Assembly (NCBI RefSeq): GCF_026339875.1
Contig: NZ_JAPEPZ010000001.1
Location: forward strand, 1-64,000
Length of the DNA stretch: 64,000 nucleotides
Source of the DNA: Streptomyces sp. NBC_01571
Lineage (GTDB): Bacteria; Actinomycetota; Actinomycetes; Streptomycetales; Streptomycetaceae
Reading direction: 5' to 3'
Translations under genes and position numbers: made by a program
Shown here: one piece after another, positions 34,922 to 43,825 of the stretch
How positions within the stretch are numbered: position 1 is the stretch's first letter
Layout: each line of letters opens with the position of its first letter
Notes under the pieces: generated by a model
What the model was told of the DNA's origin: nothing
Database searches by the model: none
What the model saw: the letters and a program-made list of their open reading frames with translations, nothing else

Positions 34922-36456
34922 CACAAGGGCGGCGCCCCCGCCACCACCCCGCCCCGGCTCAAAACCCCGCCCCCGCCCACCCCCGCACCACACCGCCCCG
35001 CCCGCCCCCTCACCGGGCCGGACAACACCTCCACCCCCCACCCGCCACCCCCCGCACCCACCCAACCGGAAGTCCGGATTCAACCGGTCCCCGCCCACCC
35101 CGCCCCGCCCCGAACCACCACACCCGCACACCCCGACCCCACAACAACCCCACCCGCCACCCCCACCCACACCCGACAGCCCAACAACCAACACCCGGCA
35201 CGGCAGACCCCGGCACTACAACCAGACGCTCACCCGACCACACCAGGAACGGACACGGCCCACACCCCACCCGCACCCCCCACCCCGTGCCGCCACGCTC
35301 ACCACCCGCACCGCCGGGCCCACACCCGAAAACCCCGGCGAACACCACCCAGCCGCCCGCCCGCCAACAGCCCCCAGGCGCCCCGGCACCCGGCAGCACA
35401 CCCCCCGGGACCAAGACGCCTGACCCACCCGCCCAGACAGCACACAACCGCAGACAACCGCAGACAACGACGGGGCGGACACCGGCACCCGCGCACCACC
35501 GGGCCCCTTCCCCGCACGGCCCGGCACACCGGAGAAACCGCATCCGCACACGGCCCGGCAGAACGACGTCTGCCACCCCACCCCGGCCCTGCCGCCCGGC
35601 ACCCCTGGGCACCCCGGCACCCCTGGGTGCCCGCGTCTCCTGCCGGGGCCGCACCGCAACACACCACAGGCGCCGGCCGGTTCACACAGCAGGAAAATCC
35701 CCTACACCCACAACGTCACGCAGACGGTCGCCACCAAGCCCACCCGGCACCAGGCCCCCGAACACCCGGACCGGCCGCACCCGACAGGACCGGAACCCTT
35801 CCCCCGGTCCGCGAACCCCCAACCGGCCTCCCGGACCGGCCACCGGCCACGAAACCCCCCGCCCCCGGCCTCCCGCGCACCGTCACAACCAGCAGCACCC
35901 CACCCCCACCGGCGCCGGCCCCGTCCGGGCAGCACCAGCCGAAAACTCCGGCAACCACCGACCGGAGCCTCCCCCTCAGCCCGCACTCCACCCACAGCAC
36001 CCACAGCGCCCACAGCAGCGACAAGCCACAGGCCAGAACCGGCCGGCCCCACAAAAACCCGCCCGAGACAGCCACAAGGAGAGCGCCGGGCGGCCGCCAC
36101 CGACAACCACCCACCACAGCCGGCAAACCCGAGACAAGACAACACCAGGCCCCACGAGACAAGACAAGGCACGACGAGGCAAGGCAAGCCCGGATGACGG
36201 AACTTGACGCAGCCGACACCCCCGGACCCACGCCATCCCCGGCACCGCCCGGCCCACCGCCCCAGAACGGCCACCACCACCACACACACCGCACCCGCAG
36301 GGCGACCCGGCCCGCGAAACAGACAACACACCGCCCCGCACCAGCCCCTGGCCGGCACCGGCCAGGACCCCCACCCCGGTCAACCCACCAAACCCACCAA
36401 ACCCACCAAGCCAAGCGGCCCTGGCGGGCCTGGCGGAGTCCGGCAGGCCCGGTCGC
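34922..36456. other. 1.5-kb C-rich, G-poor non-coding stretch
   Basis: The + strand is dominated by C and A with very few G, for example CACCACCCGCACC- and CCACCCCC-type runs. The frames that stay open here give Pro/Thr/His/Arg-rich translations without family features, because TAA, TAG and TGA are rare in such a composition. No regulatory site, terminator or RNA gene stands out. Confidence 0.6.
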
Positions 36457-38070
36457 TCACCCGGCCGCAGCAGCCGGGTGAGCCGCCGGGCCCGGCACCA
36501 CGGGCAGCACCCGCGGCCCGTTCGAAATGAACGACTCCGTACGCGGCAGCTCCCCCGGCCCGAACGCCGCCCGCATCCGCGGGAAACGCCCGAACAACGC
36601 CCGCAACGCGATCTCCGCCTCCAGCCGCGCCAGCGGCGCCCCCAGGCAGTAATGCACCCCATGACCGAACGACAGATGCTCCCGACGCGTCTTTCGCGTC
36701 ACATCGAACACATCCGCATCCTCCCCGTGCACCCCCGGATCCCGGCCCGCCGCCGCGAACGACATCACCAGCGCATCCCCCCGCCCGATCACCGTCTCCC
36801 CCACCCGCACATCCTCCACCGCATACCGCAAAATCGCATTCGCCCCCGGCGCCTCCACCCGCACCGCCTCCTCCACCACATCCCCCCACGACGCCCGCCC
36901 CGACCGCACCAACTCCAGCTGACCCACATCCCCCAGCAACAACGCCACCGCATTGCCCAGCAGATTCACCGTCGGCTCACACCCCGCACTCAACAACATG
37001 ATCAAGTTGTCGACCAGCTCCTTCCCACCCAACCCCCCACCCCCACCCGCACCACCCGCACCACCCGCACCACCCGCACCACCGGCATCACCCGCCGCGA
37101 TCAGCGCACTGGTCAGATCCTCACCCGGACAACGCCGCTTGAACGCGACCAACTCCCCCATCGTCGAATACAGCGCCCGGTAATTGGCCTGCGCCTCCAC
37201 CGACGACACCGCCGTATCGAAAAACCCGTCAATGATCTCCCGCAACGGCCCCCGGAACTCCTCCGGAATCCCGAACAACTCCAACATCACCAGCCCCGGC
37301 AACGGCAGCGCGAACAACTCCCGCACATCCACCACCCCGCCCGCAGCCCGCCCCGCCGCCTCCTCCACCCCATCCAGCAGACCCCCCGCGATCTCCTCCA
37401 CCCGCGGCCCCAGCAACGCCACCCGCCGCGCCGTGAACGCCGACGCCATCAACCCCCGCAACCGCCGATGCTCCGCCCCGTACGACGTCACCAGATTCTG
37501 CACCGACACCCACACCGCCAACGGCCAACTCCCCGACACCTCCCCCCGCCGCCACGCCGGCCAATGCCGATACGCATCCTTCGACACCCGCCCATCCGTC
37601 AACAACCCACGCATCACCCCCGCATCCGTCACCACCCACGCCCCCACCCCACCCGGCAACACCACCCGCGACACCGCACCCCGCCCCCGCAACACAGCCG
37701 CCTCCCCCTGCACATCCCGCCCCAACACATCCAACACAAACGGACACCCCCCACCACCCGAACCACCCACCCCAACCACCCCACCCGGACCACCCAGCAC
37801 CCCCACACCCGCCCCACTCCCCGCCAGCCCCGCCAGCCCCGCCACCACCGCCGCCTCACTCCCCGCAAGCCCAGCCGACCCCGCCGACCCGGCCACCGCC
37901 GTCACACTCCCGGCCGTCCCACCGCCCCCCGACCCAGCCACCGCCGCCGCCTCACTCCCGGCCGTCCCGGCCACCCCGCCCCCGGCCACCCCGCCCCCGG
38001 CCGCCTCGCCCCCGTCCAGCCCGTCCAGCCCACTGCGACCCTGCTCACGCCCATCCAGCCGACGCACCAT
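36457..38070 (-). CDS. Cytochrome P450 with low-complexity N-terminal extension
   Basis: A 537-residue P450. The heme-binding loop FGHGVHYCLGAPLARLE carries the thiolate Cys, the I-helix motif reads SAGCEPTVNLL, and the K-helix ExxR is EEAVRVEAPG. The core begins near residue 105 (CPFVLDVLGRD). The first about 100 residues are Gly/Ala/Val/Ser repeats unlike normal P450s, and GGAGGAGGAG repeats extend one internal loop. It is adjacent to afsA and the GBL receptor, as are P450s that finish GBL or butenolide signals in other clusters, so it may modify the signal or the product. GGGGAGGG before the ATG. Confidence 0.9.
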   Translation of the reverse strand: MVRRLDGREQGRSGLDGLDGGEAAGGGVAGGGVAGTAGSEAAAVAGSGGGGTAGSVTAVAGSAGSAGLAGSEAAVVAGLAGLAGSGAGVGVLGGPGGVVGVGGSGGGGCPFVLDVLGRDVQGEAAVLRGRGAVSRVVLPGGVGAWVVTDAGVMRGLLTDGRVSKDAYRHWPAWRRGEVSGSWPLAVWVSVQNLVTSYGAEHRRLRGLMASAFTARRVALLGPRVEEIAGGLLDGVEEAAGRAAGGVVDVRELFALPLPGLVMLELFGIPEEFRGPLREIIDGFFDTAVSSVEAQANYRALYSTMGELVAFKRRCPGEDLTSALIAAGDAGGAGGAGGAGGAGGGGGLGGKELVDNLIMLLSAGCEPTVNLLGNAVALLLGDVGQLELVRSGRASWGDVVEEAVRVEAPGANAILRYAVEDVRVGETVIGRGDALVMSFAAAGRDPGVHGEDADVFDVTRKTRREHLSFGHGVHYCLGAPLARLEAEIALRALFGRFPRMRAAFGPGELPRTESFISNGPRVLPVVPGPAAHPAAAAG

Positions 38071-38937
38071 CAGACCCTCCCCGCAGACAGCGAAAACACC
38101 GGAAAAACCACAACGACACGAACCAACACAGCAATACAAACAATCACCAACAACACAAAACCGGCACAAAACGCCAGCCCACAACACAACACAGCACGGC
38201 ACGGCGCGGCACACCCAGCGCCACCAAGGCCGCCCCGCACCCACGCACCACCCGACACCCCCGCCACCACGAACCGCCCCGCACCGAACCGCCCGGCACC
38301 GAACGGCCCGTCACCCCACCACGAGGAAACCGGCAACGCACCACCCCCGCACCCCCACCAGGAACGAAGCAGACACGACACCCACACCGGCACCAGACCC
38401 CACGCCCGCCCCGACCCCCGCACGGCCACCCCCAACCCGCACCCCCCGACCCCCGCACCCCCGCACGGCCACCCCCAACCCGCACCCCCCCGCACCCCCG
38501 CACGGCCACCCCCGGCCGGCACCCCCCGACCCCCCACACCACCAGCACCGCACCATCCCGGCCCCGCCACCAGCACCGCCACCCACAGCACCGGCCCGAA
38601 CCCTCACACCACCCACACCCACACCCGCGCACGCGCCCACGCCCACGCCCACGGCACAGGCCCGCACCCGCCCAAAACAGCACCCAAACCAAACCGCTCA
38701 GCCGGTTTCACCATAGCCCCCGAACCCGCCACCCGCGAGAGCCCCACCCCACCCCCGCCACCGAACCCGAGCCTCGCACAGCACCCCGCACCCACGGAAG
38801 ACACCACCAGAACGGAATACAACCCCCCGTTTACCCGGAAAGATCCCCACCCCGCCCGCCCCCGGCCACCGACCCCCGCCACCCCGCCCGCCCGGACCCT
38901 CCACCCGACCGCCGGCCGCGAAATTCCCCGCCCACCC
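38071..38937. other. C-rich intergenic region between the divergent P450 and afsA genes
   Basis: No gene is supported. CCCCGCACCCCCGCACGGCCACC-type units repeat near 38400-38520 and ACGCCCACGCCC-type units near 38635. The P450 promoter must lie within the first 150 bp; I see GAAAACACCGGAAAAACC at 38091 but cannot call it a proven ARE. Confidence 0.5.
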
Positions 38938-38967
38938 TTGAAAAGAAAACCGGTAGGTTCGTATCTT
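38938..38967 (+). promoter_or_regulatory. afsA promoter overlapped by an ARE
   Basis: TTGAAA (38938) and TATCTT (38962) are spaced 18 bp apart, a good vegetative promoter. The bases between form the ARE half-sites AAGAAAACCGG, TA, GGTTCGTATCTT (38943-38967). A receptor bound here would block RNA polymerase directly. The start codon is about 50 bp downstream. Confidence 0.75.
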
Positions 38968-39019
38968 ATGACCCTGCACGGTCGATCCCAGCCCATCCAA
39001 CGGCGCAACGGAGACACCC

Positions 39020-40150
39020 ATGACCCTGCTCACCGTCCACCAGGACAACCACCCCACCCCACCCGCCACCACCCCACCCCCGCACCCCGCCCCCACCACC
39101 CCCATGCCCCGCCTCACCACCACCGTCCCCCGCGAATACGTCCACCGCTCAAGCCTCGCCGAGGTCTTCCTCACCGGCAGCGAAAAAACCGGCGACAACC
39201 ACTACACCCTCACCGCCCAATGGCCCCGCGCCCACACCTTCTACACCACCCCCGACGGCACCCACCACGACCCCCTCCAAGCCGCAGAAACCATCCGCCA
39301 AACCGGCCTCTACCTCGCCCACGCCGAACTCGGCGTCCCCCTCGACCACCACTTCCTCATGTGGAACATCCACCTCACCACCCACCCCCAACACCTCCAC
39401 ATCGGCCCCACCCCCACCGACCTCACCCTCACCGCCACCTGCACCACCCTCCGCTACAAAGGCAAACGCCTCGCCGACTTCACCATGCACATCCACATCA
39501 CCCGCAACGGCCACACCACCGCCACCGGCGGCGGCCAATTCACCTGCCTCACCCCCACCACCTACCAACGCCTCCGCCAACCCCACACCACCCAACCCAC
39601 CCCCCAACCCACCCCACCCCCCACACCCCCCACCGACCCCACCCCCTACGGACGCCACCTCCCCCTCGACCTCGTCCTCACCCCCACCCCCCAACCCCAC
39701 ACCTGGCAACTCACCCCCAACCCCCACCACCCCATCCTCTTCGACCACACCACCGACCACATCCCCGGCATGGTCCTCCTCGAAGCCGCCCGCCAAGCCA
39801 CCCACACCCACACCCACCCCACCCCCACCCACCTCACCACCCTCCACGCCACCTTCCACCGCTACACCGAACACCACACCCCCACCTACATCACCACCCA
39901 CACAACCAGCGACACCCCCACCCCAAACACCAACCAAAACACCACCACCAACAACAACCGAACCAACAACAACCGAACCCACAACAACCGAACCCACACC
40001 ACCCCCACCACCAACACCCCCACCAACACCCCCACCAACACCCCCACCAACACCCCCACCAACACCCGCACCATCCACGTCACCGGCCACCAAAACAACC
40101 ACACCGTCTTCACCGCCCACATCACCACCACCCCCACCCACCACCCCTAA
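39020..40150 (+). CDS. AfsA-type gamma-butyrolactone synthase homologue
   Basis: A 376-residue AfsA-family protein that would join a beta-ketoacyl chain to dihydroxyacetone phosphate to start GBL synthesis. Two hotdog-like halves are present: the first with VPREYVHRSSLAEVFLTG, the second with ILFDHTTDHIPGMVLLEAAR. The C-terminal third has an insert of NNNRT and five NTPT units. Codons end almost always in C and the composition is extreme in Thr, His, Pro and Asn, matching the C-rich DNA around it. Next to a P450 and GBL receptors. Core motifs look intact. Confidence 0.88.
   Translation: MTLLTVHQDNHPTPPATTPPPHPAPTTPMPRLTTTVPREYVHRSSLAEVFLTGSEKTGDNHYTLTAQWPRAHTFYTTPDGTHHDPLQAAETIRQTGLYLAHAELGVPLDHHFLMWNIHLTTHPQHLHIGPTPTDLTLTATCTTLRYKGKRLADFTMHIHITRNGHTTATGGGQFTCLTPTTYQRLRQPHTTQPTPQPTPPPTPPTDPTPYGRHLPLDLVLTPTPQPHTWQLTPNPHHPILFDHTTDHIPGMVLLEAARQATHTHTHPTPTHLTTLHATFHRYTEHHTPTYITTHTTSDTPTPNTNQNTTTNNNRTNNNRTHNNRTHTTPTTNTPTNTPTNTPTNTPTNTRTIHVTGHQNNHTVFTAHITTTPTHHP
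40000..40075. repeat. 12-bp minisatellite ACCAACACCCCC in afsA
   Basis: Five tandem units encode Asn-Thr-Pro-Thr in frame near the AfsA C-terminus. A related AACAACCGAACC block (39950-39990) precedes it. Confidence 0.9.
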
Positions 40151-40320
40151 CCCACCAACCACGCAACCCAACCCCCACACCCAACCCACCACCAACCCCC
40201 ACCACCCACGCAACCCAACCCCCACACCCAACCACCACCCCGACCAACCACGGCCAACCACGGCACCCACCACCCACGCCAACCCCGCCCCGAAAACCTC
40301 CACCTCAGCCCCAGCAGCGA

Positions 40321-40623
40321 ATGCCGACCACCGCACTCGGCCTCCTGGCCGCCCAAGGAATCGGCGCACCGTCTGTCGCCAATGTGGCGCGGCACTCGCA
40401 AGTCACCAGCCCGGCGCCCGACCGCTATTACGCCAGCCGGCAACCACTCCTCATCGCCTGCACGGCGACACCGGTGCCCACGGCCAACCGCCTCACCAGC
40501 GAAATCCCCCGCACACCCAGGACACCTTGGCCCGCGACAGCGACATCCCACCCCGGTGACGAGCGACGACCGTTGGCGGATGCGGCCGCAGGCTGCCGAC
40601 CGCAGGGTGAAGTGGAGCCGTGA
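40321..40623 (+). pseudogene. Remnant of a TetR-family regulator (DNA-binding part)
   Basis: The frame reads ALGLLAAQGIGAPSVANVAR followed by HSQVTSPAPDRYYASRQPLL, which has the spacing of a TetR helix-turn-helix. The normally preceding helix is absent and the frame decays after about 60 residues. Base composition returns to normal here, so it marks the edge of the C-rich island. No ribosome binding site is visible. Confidence 0.5.
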
Positions 40624-40973
40624 ACCGCGGGTTGAGCCGCCCAGCCGACAGCGGCGAGCACAGCTCAGTACAGCGAGGCACAGCACAGGCACAGCACAAC
40701 CTAACCCCTCACTGATGCCTGGCAGGTTATATACTTGATGGTCAACTCCAGAAAGAAGTAACCACCAAGATCCCGCGGCCGCGTGCCAGCCTTCGCATAC
40801 TCGTGTGTTCCTTGCCGCCACTCCAGGCCCCCGAAGGCGCGCTCACCTTCCGAAAGCCGGAAAGGACGCGCCCGGCACCGAGACCTGCTCCTCGACGGCG
40901 GCCATTCCCAGTACGAACGCCATCTCAAGCCCGTCGCCGCCGACGTCCGCCACCTCCTCGAAAGGACATCGCC

Positions 40974-41693
40974 ATGACAGGACCTCTCAAGGGCAAGACT
41001 GCGCTGGTCGTCGGTCGAGGCGGGGGTATCGCCCACGCCATCGTCATCGCTGCTCGAGACGCGGGGGCCGACGTCGTAGCCGCCGGCCGTGATCACAAGG
41101 CCCTCGCCGACGCCTACGAGGACGAGCCCGGAATCACGAGCGAGACCGTCGACCTCACCGACGAAGATTCCATCGCCGCCCTCGGTGAGCGGCTCGGCAC
41201 CGTCGACCACGTGGTCTCCACCGCCTCGGCCCGGGCGCGCGGCCTCGTCGCCGACCTGGACCGCGACGCGGTGAGGCTCTCCTTCGACACCAAGGTCATC
41301 GGCCCACTCATGCTGGCCAAGCACCTGGCCCCTCGCATCCCCGCGTCCGGGTCGCTCACCACCTTCTCCGGCGTCGCCGCGGCGAAAATCGCGGTAGGCA
41401 CCCTGGCCGTGGCCATCACCAACGGTGCCGCGGAAGTCCTGGCCCGTTCCCTCGCCCTGGAGCTGGCGCCCATCCGCGTGAACGCCATTTCCCCCGGTGT
41501 GATCGACACCGGCGCCTGGGACGCTTTCGGGGAAGAGGGCAAGGCGGAGTACTTCGCTCGCATCCGCGCCCGTAACCCGTCCCGGCGCATCGGTACCACG
41601 GACGACGTCGCCAGCGCGGTGCTCTTCGCGATGACCAGCACATTCCTGACCGGAGAGACGGTGCACATCGACGGCGGCGAGCCGCTCAGCTGA
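40974..41693 (+). CDS. SDR-family protein with a non-canonical active site
   Basis: A 239-residue short-chain dehydrogenase-like protein. The cofactor motif reads VGRGGGIAHAI, and the C-terminal VNAISPGVIDTG and VHIDGGEPLS segments are typical. The YxxxK pair is missing: the region reads TLAVAITNGAAEVLARSLAL. This NGA-type subgroup exists in actinomycetes, so it may still bind NAD(P) but work differently. GAAAGGACATCGCC precedes the ATG. Not obviously part of the polyketide cluster. Confidence 0.85.
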   Translation: MTGPLKGKTALVVGRGGGIAHAIVIAARDAGADVVAAGRDHKALADAYEDEPGITSETVDLTDEDSIAALGERLGTVDHVVSTASARARGLVADLDRDAVRLSFDTKVIGPLMLAKHLAPRIPASGSLTTFSGVAAAKIAVGTLAVAITNGAAEVLARSLALELAPIRVNAISPGVIDTGAWDAFGEEGKAEYFARIRARNPSRRIGTTDDVASAVLFAMTSTFLTGETVHIDGGEPLS

Positions 41694-41768
41694 TCTCCGC
41701 CACTCCACGTACCTCCACGCCACGCCACCCCACGCACCGCGCAGCACCCGGTGTCGAGCCGCGGCTTG

Positions 41769-42155
41769 TCACGCCGGGTAGGGAACGGCGTCCCGCGCCG
41801 CTCGGAGCGCGGCCGCCCACCACGCCAACTGGTCGAGGACCGTCTTGGCGTACCCCACGGCCTCGAGGCCGACGGGGCGGCCGTCCTTCCATGCCGTGAA
41901 GTAGTTCGGGAAGATGAGACCGTCGCGGATCGTCACGGCATGCAATTCGGTCAGCACGTTCTCCAGGTGCAGCACCGCGTGCCGCCCGCCCGCTGCTCCG
42001 CCGTAGCTGACGAAGGCGACCGGCTTGGCCGCCCACTGGGTGAAATGCCAGTCGATGGCCGCCTTCAGCAACGCGGGATAGCTGTGGTTGTACTCCGGCG
42101 TGACGATGACGAACGCGCTTCCGACGACGATCACGAGCTTGTGCCTGTTCTCCAT
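41769..42155 (-). pseudogene. NADPH-dependent FMN reductase with internal deletion
   Basis: The 128-residue frame starts like a flavodoxin-fold FMN reductase (HKLVIVVGS) and jumps at once to the FVIVTPEYNHSYPALLKAA motif that normally lies about 60-70 residues later. The rest (WAAKPVAFVSYGGAAGG, ELHAVTIRD) is intact. The missing part contains the FMN phosphate-binding loop, so the product should be inactive. Stop follows PYPA. It lies just after the WYL regulator gene on the same strand. Confidence 0.75.
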
Positions 42156-42199
42156 GCCCACCACGATCGGGCCCCACCACGGCTCCAGCCGGACCGCGC

Positions 42200-43189
42200 T
42201 CAAGTCCGCCGGGCCGAGTTCATGAGGCGTTCGGCGAACGCCTCGACCAGGTCGCGGAGTTCGTCCGGGCGGTCGATGACGAACGGCCTGTCCAGCGAGG
42301 CGAGCACGGCAGGAAGCCAGTCGAGCCGGTCCACACGCAGGTCGACGCGGGACCACGCCTCGGTCACCGGGTCTCCACCGCTCGGGGACGGGAGTTCCTG
42401 CACGATCGCGACGCCGGCGGGAAGCCGGGTGTGGATCTCCTCGGCCGTCCCCTGGACTCGCAACGTCACCTCATGCTGGTACGGAGCCGTGGCGAGCCCT
42501 GTCAGGACGCGCTTCGCCGGGTCGAGTCCGCCGGGTGGTTCGAACGAGCCGGGAAGAGTCCTGACATCGGTGATGCGGTCCAGCCGGAACGTCCGGTCGT
42601 CGTCGGCCGTGAGATCCGCGGCCGTCAGGTACCACTTGCCCGAATGAGCGACAACTCCGTACGGGTGCAGCGTCCGTTCGCTGCGCCGGCCGTCGGCCGC
42701 CGTGTACCGGATCGCGATCGGCCGGTGGTGACGTACCGCGTCGGTGATCGAGAGCAGGACCGTGGATTCCGCGGCGACCGCCTCACCGGGCGGGGCGGTG
42801 AAGGTGAGGGATCCGGATACGGCGTCGAGTTTGCGCCGCAGCCGCTCCGGCAGTACCCGCCGGATCTTGGCCGCCGCTGTCTCACTCGCCGCGCCCATGG
42901 CTGTCGTCAGCCCGGCTCGCCGGCCCGCCATCAGTCCCAGGAGCACGGCGAGCGCTTCGTCGTCGCTCAGCATGAGCGGAGGCATGCGGTAACCGGTGGC
43001 GAGCCGGAAGCCGCCGTAGCGGCCGCGCACCGACTCGACGGGTACGTCGAGGTCGACGAGGTGGTCGACGTAGCGCCGTACGGTCCGTTCGTCGACGCCG
43101 ACCCGATCGGCGAGTTCGGCCGCGGTCCGGACGCCGCCCGACTGCAGGAGCTCCAACAGGGTGAGTACGCGAGCGATGGGCCTGGGCAT
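42200..43189 (-). CDS. WYL-domain transcriptional regulator (DeoR-type HTH)
   Basis: A 329-residue regulator with an N-terminal winged helix (RTAAELADRVGVDERTVRRY, residues about 20-45), a WYL domain (about 140-220; LHPYGVVAHSGKWYLTAADL) and a C-terminal WCX extension (RVDLRVDRLDWLPAVLASL). It is divergent from the glyoxalase-like gene with a strong palindrome between them, a standard regulator/target layout. Confidence 0.92.
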   Translation of the reverse strand: MPRPIARVLTLLELLQSGGVRTAAELADRVGVDERTVRRYVDHLVDLDVPVESVRGRYGGFRLATGYRMPPLMLSDDEALAVLLGLMAGRRAGLTTAMGAASETAAAKIRRVLPERLRRKLDAVSGSLTFTAPPGEAVAAESTVLLSITDAVRHHRPIAIRYTAADGRRSERTLHPYGVVAHSGKWYLTAADLTADDDRTFRLDRITDVRTLPGSFEPPGGLDPAKRVLTGLATAPYQHEVTLRVQGTAEEIHTRLPAGVAIVQELPSPSGGDPVTEAWSRVDLRVDRLDWLPAVLASLDRPFVIDRPDELRDLVEAFAERLMNSARRT

Positions 43190-43204
43190 GCTCAGAAGTC
43201 TCCC

Positions 43205-43237
43205 ACCTATACCGGGCGGGTTCCGCCCGGTACAGGT
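43205..43237. promoter_or_regulatory. 33-bp palindrome between the WYL regulator and glyoxalase genes
   Basis: Arms ACCTATACCGGGCGG and CCGCCCGGTACAGGT are separated by GTT and differ at one position. It begins 16 bp from the regulator start codon and 44 bp before the glyoxalase start, so it is a likely operator for the WYL protein. Confidence 0.7.
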
Positions 43238-43280
43238 CGTAGCCTGCGATCAGGAACACCGACCGACCAGGAGAATTTCC

Positions 43281-43679
43281 ATGAACTTCGTCTCCGTCCG
43301 CATCATCACGGGCGACGTCGCCCGCCTCGTCGACTTCTACGAGCGCGCCACCGGGGTATCCGCCGACTGGTCCAACGAGGACTTCGCCGAGATCAGGACG
43401 GCCTCGGCCACTCTCGCGATCGGCAGCACCCGCACCGTCCCTCTGTTCGCGCCCGGCTCGGCCCGTCCGGCCGACAACCACAGCGTCATCGTCGAATTCC
43501 TCGTCGACGACGTGGACCGGACGCACAAGAACCTGACCGACTTCGTGGAGGACTTCGTCAACGAGCCCACCACGATGCCCTGGGGAAACCGCGCGCTCCT
43601 GTTCCGTGACCCCGACGGCAACCTGGTCAACTTCTTCACCCCCGTCACGCCGGACGCCATCGCGAAGTTCGCTCGCTGA
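43281..43679 (+). CDS. Glyoxalase/bleomycin resistance (VOC) family protein
   Basis: A 132-residue VOC-fold protein with paired beta-alpha-beta-beta-beta modules: VSVRIITGDVARLVDFYERA at the start and LFRDPDGNLVNFF near the end, the latter carrying the metal-ligand type motif. Substrate unknown; such proteins may detoxify or bind small molecules. CAGGAG precedes the ATG. Controlled probably by the divergent WYL regulator. Confidence 0.9.
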   Translation: MNFVSVRIITGDVARLVDFYERATGVSADWSNEDFAEIRTASATLAIGSTRTVPLFAPGSARPADNHSVIVEFLVDDVDRTHKNLTDFVEDFVNEPTTMPWGNRALLFRDPDGNLVNFFTPVTPDAIAKFAR

Positions 43680-43825
43680 TCACGCCGACAACACCGATCA
43701 CGCGGTGGCGACAGGCAGCCAACTCCCCGGCGGCAAACGAAGGTTGGCCCCACGCCTTCCCCTTACGCGGCGGTGCCCGCCTCCATCGCGGAGACGGGCA
43801 CACAGTGGGCCGTGGTCGGGAGCGA

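Noticed and set aside
31541..36481. A 1646-codon open frame on the + strand, and similar giant frames at 14953-18930 and 36478-40623
   Set aside because: They run antisense to recognised SARP, receptor, KS-like and P450 genes or through C-rich non-coding DNA. The translations are low complexity with no family motifs; they are open only because stop codons are rare at this GC content.
38091..38110. GAAAACACCGGAAAAACC before the P450 gene as a sixth ARE
   Set aside because: It has an AT-rich look but no dyad symmetry comparable to the other sites.
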